From Onchidella celtica (Eukaryota > Mollusca > Gastropoda > Systellommatophora > Onchidiidae): a stretch of 64,000 nucleotides of DNA. The position numbers and the translations under genes are program-made. The stretch is from positions 31,684,894-31,748,893 of the forward strand of contig OZ007575.1 of assembly GCA_963931925.1 (NCBI GenBank), read 5' to 3'. Shown one piece after another: positions 35,691 through 64,000 of this stretch. Within the stretch, counting starts at the first letter, position 1. Every line of letters begins with the position of its first letter. The notes under the pieces are model-generated. The model did no database searches. It was given only the letters and a program-made list of their open reading frames with translations, and was not told where the DNA came from.

Positions 35691-37160
35691 TCATATTATT
35701 GATAAACAATTTTGAGTTCACTTTTCACCAGTATAGATCAACCATGTCACAGAATGTTTATATTATTGATTAAACAATTTTGAGTTCATTTTTCACTGGT
35801 ATGGATCAAACATGTCACACAATGTTCGTAGTATTCATAAACAGTTTTCAGTTCACTTTTCACCAGTATAGATGTCACAGAAGGTTCATACTACTGACAA
35901 AACAAATTTGACTTCATTTTTCATCAGGTAACTATCTGTACGTTTCTTAACATCTTAGGACATGTGGATCTGAAGACGCAAAGGCCATATTTCTATACGT
36001 AATCACTCAAAGTACCCAAACTCTCTGTCCACAGCATTCGTTCGAATTTACAAACTGGAAAATAAAAACATCATCAGTGCCTGGGACAAACTCATATTCC
36101 AGATTTGTTAAATCATACTATTGATGAACAATCAATTTTGAGTTCACTTTCCACCAGTGTCACTGAAAGTTCATACTGTGGCGGATTTACACTCAATTGG
36201 GCTCTAAGCTATCTATGGCTGGGGGGCCCATTAACCCTATTTTACATTTTTGGTTGGGCAATATCATGATGAAAAGTGTGAGTATCTGGGGTCTGTCAGA
36301 CCCCAAGTGTAAAATAGGGTTAAAAAGTTACACCAGCTCTCACCATGGTGTGAACCAAAACAAGACTCTGGATCGCCACACAATAAAATTGAAGACACGC
36401 ACATGATAAAATTTACATATATACAAGTATATGCTTTTTAGTTCTTTGAAAGCACTGTATTTAAAGTTAAAAATACAAATTATTTTCAAAAGACACCATA
36501 TTCTGACTACAAAGTATAATTTGGCTCATTCACAGATTGTATTAACATACCCTGAAAACATTACTTAAAGCTTAAAATATTATTTACATACATAGAAAAG
36601 ATTAACATTTTTATATCCCAAAACAAAATTTCTCAAATGTTGTGAGGCCCATGACGATAACAAGCTCTTATTTGTAGCTTATTTAGCTAAATTATGCCTT
36701 AATCCAGCCCTGTGTTCATATTATTGATAAACAACTTTGTGTTCACTTTTCACCCCTATGCTATGTCACAGAATGTTCATATTATTGATAAACAGTTCGG
36801 AGTTCACTTATCACCAGCAAAACATAGTGGTGGATCTACTTAGAAACTACTGAAGTTGAAGCTTCAGGGCCGTTAATCTTGGAGCAGCCCTGAAGAAACT
36901 TTTTAATGTGTGAATTTTGGATGTTGCCCTATTGTGGCTGGCTGCGAAGAGGCCCAATAACAGTTCAGTTTTCAGGATCCCAAAAATTTAGGTCCACAAA
37001 TGGTACAACATGTTACAGAATGTCCATATTATTACTGATATGCAATTTTGAGTTCACTTTTCACCAGTATAAATCTAACATGTCACAGAATGCTTGTATC
37101 ACTGATAAACAGTTTCGAGTTCACTTTTCGCCAGTACAGACCTAACATGTCACAGAACTG
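35691..37160. repeat. Clustered 67-bp minisatellite, at least nine diverged copies
   Basis: Units contain TTCATATTATTGATAAACA, TTTTGAGTTCACTTTTCACC and ATGTCACAGAATG. They occur in clusters at 35691-35930, 36113-36185, 36714-36835 and 37015-37160, separated by unrelated sequence, 2-3 kb beyond the receptor stop codon. Confidence 0.8.
36231..36323. repeat. Inverted repeat with 16-bp perfect arms
   Basis: TTAACCCTATTTTACA (36231-36246) pairs with TGTAAAATAGGGTTAA (36308-36323). A second palindrome, GGGGTCTGTCAGACCCC (36288-36304), sits inside. This could be a small MITE or a structured 3' end. Confidence 0.55.
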
Positions 37161-38436
37161 ACCATCAAGACAACAGTGGCCTTTTATCACACTTGACCAG
37201 TAACAGAAAACATTAATATTTCCTGCCATTTGACTGGATAACAATCAAACCCAGCCCAGATGAATAGACCAATTGGGTAACATTCCCTCATGCACAAAAA
37301 AAGTGAAAATATCTTATCAAATAAGACCTTGGCAATGATGAGACAATGTTTAGTTTCTCAATGGCCAGTGGTCATTTATGTACCAGACAATCAAATCTCC
37401 TCCATCAAAGTAGTGCACATTCATTGTGTCTACTTCAGGATGACATGATGATATATACATAAACTGGGTAAGCAACAATAGTGAATACATAGTATGTGAG
37501 GTTTGCAAACTGTATATTCATAAAAAACTTGGATGCTAAGTGTGAACCATTTTTGCTACAATTGTCAACATCTTGAAGCTATGATAATAGTAAAAATAGC
37601 CCAATGTTATTAATAGCTTATCTCACTGAATGCTGCCAGTGTAGTTATGAATAATCTATTGAATGTCTGCTGCAAATTTGTTCAATACACATAGGAATTT
37701 TTAGACATTGGTAAGTTTTTTGGAATGATTGCAACAGTCACATCTAAAAGTTACTAAGGCTATATAAAATCACAGCAGTCCAACTTTGGCATTTAAATGG
37801 TTAATAGGTTAGTATTTTGAAAAGACAAATCACTCAAAGATTGGTATCCATATATCTTGCACTTTGCAGATGATATCAGTATAAATTTGACAGATGTACA
37901 GCTTATGAGTATCACAATATTTTTCTGTGGTGTCTTATTATCTCACTGCAATCTACATTTTTAGAAAACAGATGTTATTAAGCGGGGAGAGATTTCATTG
38001 TTTCATTATAAGTCAGTTATAATATGATGTTATATGAATGATCGATCACCTGGCTGCAATAAAGGTTGATAATCAAAAAAACAAACTGTACATTATGGAT
38101 TCACTGGAATCTGCTGGAATGTGTATTAAAAGACATAGCTATCAGGTTAACCCATTCTTTGCAAAATGGCACATATTGTAGCTATGTGTAATGAATTGCA
38201 ACTTGATTAAAAGTAATATTGTTGATTATTCCCAGTGCAATTCCCCTGCCAATTTTTATGTTGTGATGAGATTTTCTCCAGCATTTCTGCAGAAAATGAC
38301 TGCCAAATGAATGGCTGCAAAGGTCAGAACACAAACGTCTAATATACAGCTAAAGTTTCTTGCAAAAATTGACATTTTCAACAAAAAAAAAAAAAATTAA
38401 ATCTGTACTTTGTGACATACAACTTTTTCTTTTTCT
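37161..38436. other. No gene recognised, downstream of the receptor
   Basis: AT-rich unique-looking sequence; no exon-like ORF on either strand. Confidence 0.6.
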
Positions 38437-38442
38437 TTTATT
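38437..38442 (-). promoter_or_regulatory. Candidate polyadenylation signal of the nuclear receptor
   Basis: AATAAA on the minus strand, about 450 nt past the stop codon. It is the first canonical hexamer I found downstream. The region is AT-rich, so a chance match is possible. Confidence 0.35.
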
Positions 38443-38892
38443 TAGTCACATTTTAACTTCCTCATTAAAAGCAGTCTTGTTTCCATTTTCAAACTGTATT
38501 AGCAACCGCCATGCATTTTTCATCAGTGATAGGATTAATATTTTCCTGAATTAATTTCGGAAAAACAAAAACAATAAACTAAATTCTATAAATTTACCAA
38601 GGCATTTTCCAGAATTTAGGTTTTACAGAGGATTTCTGATGTCACGATAATAATTATGAAACTAAATTGCTAGGTATAACATTACGACATCTTTTTAAAT
38701 TGAAAAACATGAAGTACAAACTTTCAAGTGATGTGCGAGGCTTTTGTGGATAAAACTAAAGACCATTACATATTTCCAGTAGGTACGTGCATTTTTAAAT
38801 TAAAAAAGAAAAAAAAATTAACAGCTATCAATAATCATTGAATATAATACCCAAACGGCAGGACTAGGGAAAGGTATTGGAGAAGCATCATT

Positions 38893-61426
<22,534 letters not shown>

Positions 61427-61869
61427 TGAAGACAACAACTATAACCTTCCTGATTTACTCACATGTATCAAACAGTTCCTGTCAGGAAAATATACCTGTC
61501 TTCACTCAAATCCAGTAGCCTGTGGATGTTATTGCTTACCAACTACACAATATTTGCAACACAGATCAAGATACCGTGGTCTCGTTTTGAATGGTCATTT
61601 TCGCGCACTCCATCTCGTCATGCGGGTAGTTGGTGGATGCTTCTGGTCAGGTCTCCTCCAGTCCTATTTTGTTCTGTAATATTCTGTCTGTCCTCTTGCT
61701 TCTTCCTAGCACAATATGATCGCTGTCGTGTCGGCGTACTTTCTCCAAACACAAACTCAAATTCAACTTATCTTGTCAATGAAGAGCACAGCGCCGTTTC
61801 TATTCTGTGAATGAAAAAAGTAAGTATTGGCTAGAATATTAGATCACCTTAAAGAAATCAGCCAACTCT

Positions 61870-62055
61870 TGGAGGCAGATCTCAGCCAACATTCCTACGT
61901 CAAAAGGACGTAGATTTCTATAGGGTTCGTGGGCTTACCGTAGGGGCGGATTCCCTGCATCAAACCGTCGTCGGTGTGATATCGTAACTGCGGTTCTACG
62001 TGGGAACGACGTCAATACTATGCCTCGGACTTCAGTAGAGTTACTGGCTGGGATA
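61870..62055 (+). repeat. Dispersed repeat E, copy 2 (upstream of the receptor)
   Basis: GGACGTAGATTTCTATAGGG, GGATTCCCTGCATCAAACCG and GAACGACGTCAATACTATGC. The ends CAGCCAACATTCCTAC and AGTAACTCTACTGAAG-type sequence are weakly inverted, so it may be a MITE lying just 5' of the start codon region. Confidence 0.6.
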
Positions 62056-62572
62056 TTAATGTGTCTCTCTGCCTAATTGCCGATGTTTTAACACAGTTTT
62101 GGCAGTTTAAAATTGTGTGTCAATATTCAGGTACTTTAACCTGTATTTGAAAATCCAATTCACTACATTTACAAACTCGCCAACAATACAGCCAGAATGA
62201 TTGAAACAATAACTTCCAAAGTTGCATTAACAAAGTCAAACAATATCCACAACAATAATACCAAAAGATAGTAAAATAAACAAACAATACATTTGCATCC
62301 GCGATAAATGAGGCAGTCGTTAACAAGAGGTTAACCAGCGGTTTGAGGAAAATAAGGCACCAGCGATTACCAGATATATGGTAAATCAAAGGTCAGTACT
62401 AAAGCAGTACATTCTGGCTTAAATATTCATTTCTATTTGGCCAAGTCAAGTATTTTCTAGAAGGATCGTCCACTTTAGTCGATCTTCATCAGTTGGTTTG
62501 GCACATTATGTGTAGGCTACTCACTACTAATGTTCTACATGCTTTTCTATGTTCTATCAAGAAATCATGAAA

Positions 62573-62700
62573 TAGTTCACTTTCATAGCCTGAAATATTT
62601 ACAACTTTCCCAAGGCTTTAATCGATCCTACTGCCACTTTCTTAAAGAGCTCATTTCATCGAACCGAAGGTTTCAATACTCCGTTATGAAACGTGTACTG
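62573..62700. repeat. Dispersed repeat F, copy 2
   Basis: AGTTCACTTTCATAGCCTGA, TTTAATCGATCC, TGCCACTTTCTTAAAGAGCT and GGTTTCAATACTCCGTT parallel 60201-60335, 2.4 kb away in direct orientation. Confidence 0.65.
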
Positions 62701-64000
62701 TTTACAATAGCTTACACTTACACTGTCCTCTTCCAATCGTTCGATAAACAGTGTGAACAATGCGTGTCCTGATCTTTCCACGCTCCTCATATAAGTACAA
62801 ATCGATTCCAAAAAGACGTTAAGATGGTCCAGCCTATTCCTTCTTTCGGTTCAGCTTTAGTCCACTCTCCATTAGAACTAGAACACAGTCTGACGTTCAC
62901 GAGGTGTGCTTTTCTTGACGTATCTGCAAAATAAAGGCGAACGTACATCTGAAGATAAGAACTACGGGCTACCTAGCTCACATACACTGTGATCAGTACG
63001 ACTTATGTCAATAGTGATTGCCGCACGAAATCTAATGAGGTCGTGTACAATGACCTAAATTTTCTCTCGGAGATCAGAGAGAGAGCGAGCGAGCACCGAG
63101 CACAGAAATTTGTAATGGTGTACACAGGCAGCGGAGTGTTCTCGGTGTAAATCTTTGGTCCATTTTTCAACAAAATCATGGTTGTTTTTTTTTTTTAAAT
63201 CATCCCTTAGTTTTTGTTGAAACTGGAGAGGTCCTTGCACTGAGTCTAGCATTTTTTACGTCAACAATTTAGCCGACAAGTCGACAGATATACCCAGCCA
63301 GTCTATTTTTTATTTTTTAATTTTTTTTAAATAAGAATTTCACTGGCATTTTAATGCTCTCGACTATTATGTCGCCGGCATGTTGTAGATTCATTGCACT
63401 GAGAATGATTGGGAGAAATAAAGTTGAATTTATGAAGATAGAGACAAGACAGTCATGCAGACAAACAGGCAGACAGATCGACAGAGAGGGGCAGGGGGTT
63501 AATGAAGGAAATTGAAAGGCAAATATTGTGGGCCATTTTTATTGAGCGGGTGTGTTGGGAGAAGAGACGATATCCATCGTTTCCTTGAAATAGGAGACTA
63601 TGAAGTTCGAACAGAAATAATTAGAATATGAATATTTGATTCTGCCAAAATGAGCAGATCAGTTAACGGGCAGAAACACTTAATTTTTTATTTATTTATT
63701 TGTTTCAGCAGAAACTGCCTATCTAATGTGAGCAGTTTCTTTCATATGAGTATGTCCCGAATCTGCTTTTCACCGATGTACTGTGTGTACAAATAAATAA
63801 ATAAATAAATAAATAAATACTTTGCACTACAACCACAAAATAAAAAACGTATCTTTGAAAGGAAAAAATGACCGCCCAGAGCACCAAACGCCAAATGCAG
63901 TAATATGCCCCAGTGGTATAAAATGTATCATAAACTATTTCTATTCCTTCCTTATTTGTTCGCAAGAAACTTCTAACTTGGTTTACAATTTTTTCATTTG

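Larger units (their letters stand above)
61442..64000. other. Upstream flank of the receptor; promoter not identified
   Basis: Holds dispersed repeats E and F, AAAT repeats (63793-63820) and AT-rich sequence. I see no TATA/initiator pair or 5' untranslated exon that I could defend. Confidence 0.5.

Overview
This window reads as a piece of an animal nuclear genome, most likely a marine invertebrate and probably a mollusc. It is AT-rich and intron-rich, full of microsatellites, short inverted-repeat transposons and retroelement debris, and long ORFs are almost absent outside transposons. No bacterial-type operons, rRNA, CRISPR or functional tRNA genes were seen. The taxonomic guess is inference; the sequence itself shows only 'metazoan' (a nuclear receptor with conserved GT-AG introns).

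Right part (about 38.4-61.5 kb, minus strand): one host gene, a nuclear hormone receptor. I could assemble it by eye into 11 coding exons with consistent splice sites and reading phase, 2181 nt including the stop, about 726 residues. Exon 1 holds a Ser/Thr-rich N-terminal domain and the first DNA-binding zinc finger. Exon 2 holds the second finger. Exons 3-5 form the hinge, and exons 6-11 the ligand-binding domain, with the helix 3-4 signature in exon 8. A 12.6-kb intron 2 carries a solo LTR, MITEs, a long GATA array and a SINE-like head. The short 3' introns contain further MITEs and microsatellites.

Left part (1-38 kb): no convincing host gene. It holds a nearly complete non-LTR retrotransposon (11.0-15.3 kb, 18-bp target duplication, endonuclease, reverse transcriptase and a terminal C2H2 finger, broken by one frameshift). 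It also holds two older LINE 3' relics and a 44-bp-period tandem array (22.35-25.05 kb) that stays free of stop codons over long stretches of all three minus-strand frames. There are several fold-back or MITE-like elements, one with a degraded THAP-like coding stub, plus SINE-like repeats ending in TATATAGCGC and AAT repeats.

Across the window I recognise five probable solo LTRs of 1.1-1.24 kb (8.9, 15.7, 20.6, 33.8 and 53.4 kb). Each has TGT...ACA ends and 4-5 bp target duplications, and no gag-pol interior is present. One is nested inside a LINE relic whose reading frame resumes across it. Another interrupts a dispersed repeat whose uninterrupted copy lies at about 59.75 kb in the receptor's intron 2. 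The overall picture is one regulatory gene embedded in, and inflated by, layered transposon insertions.
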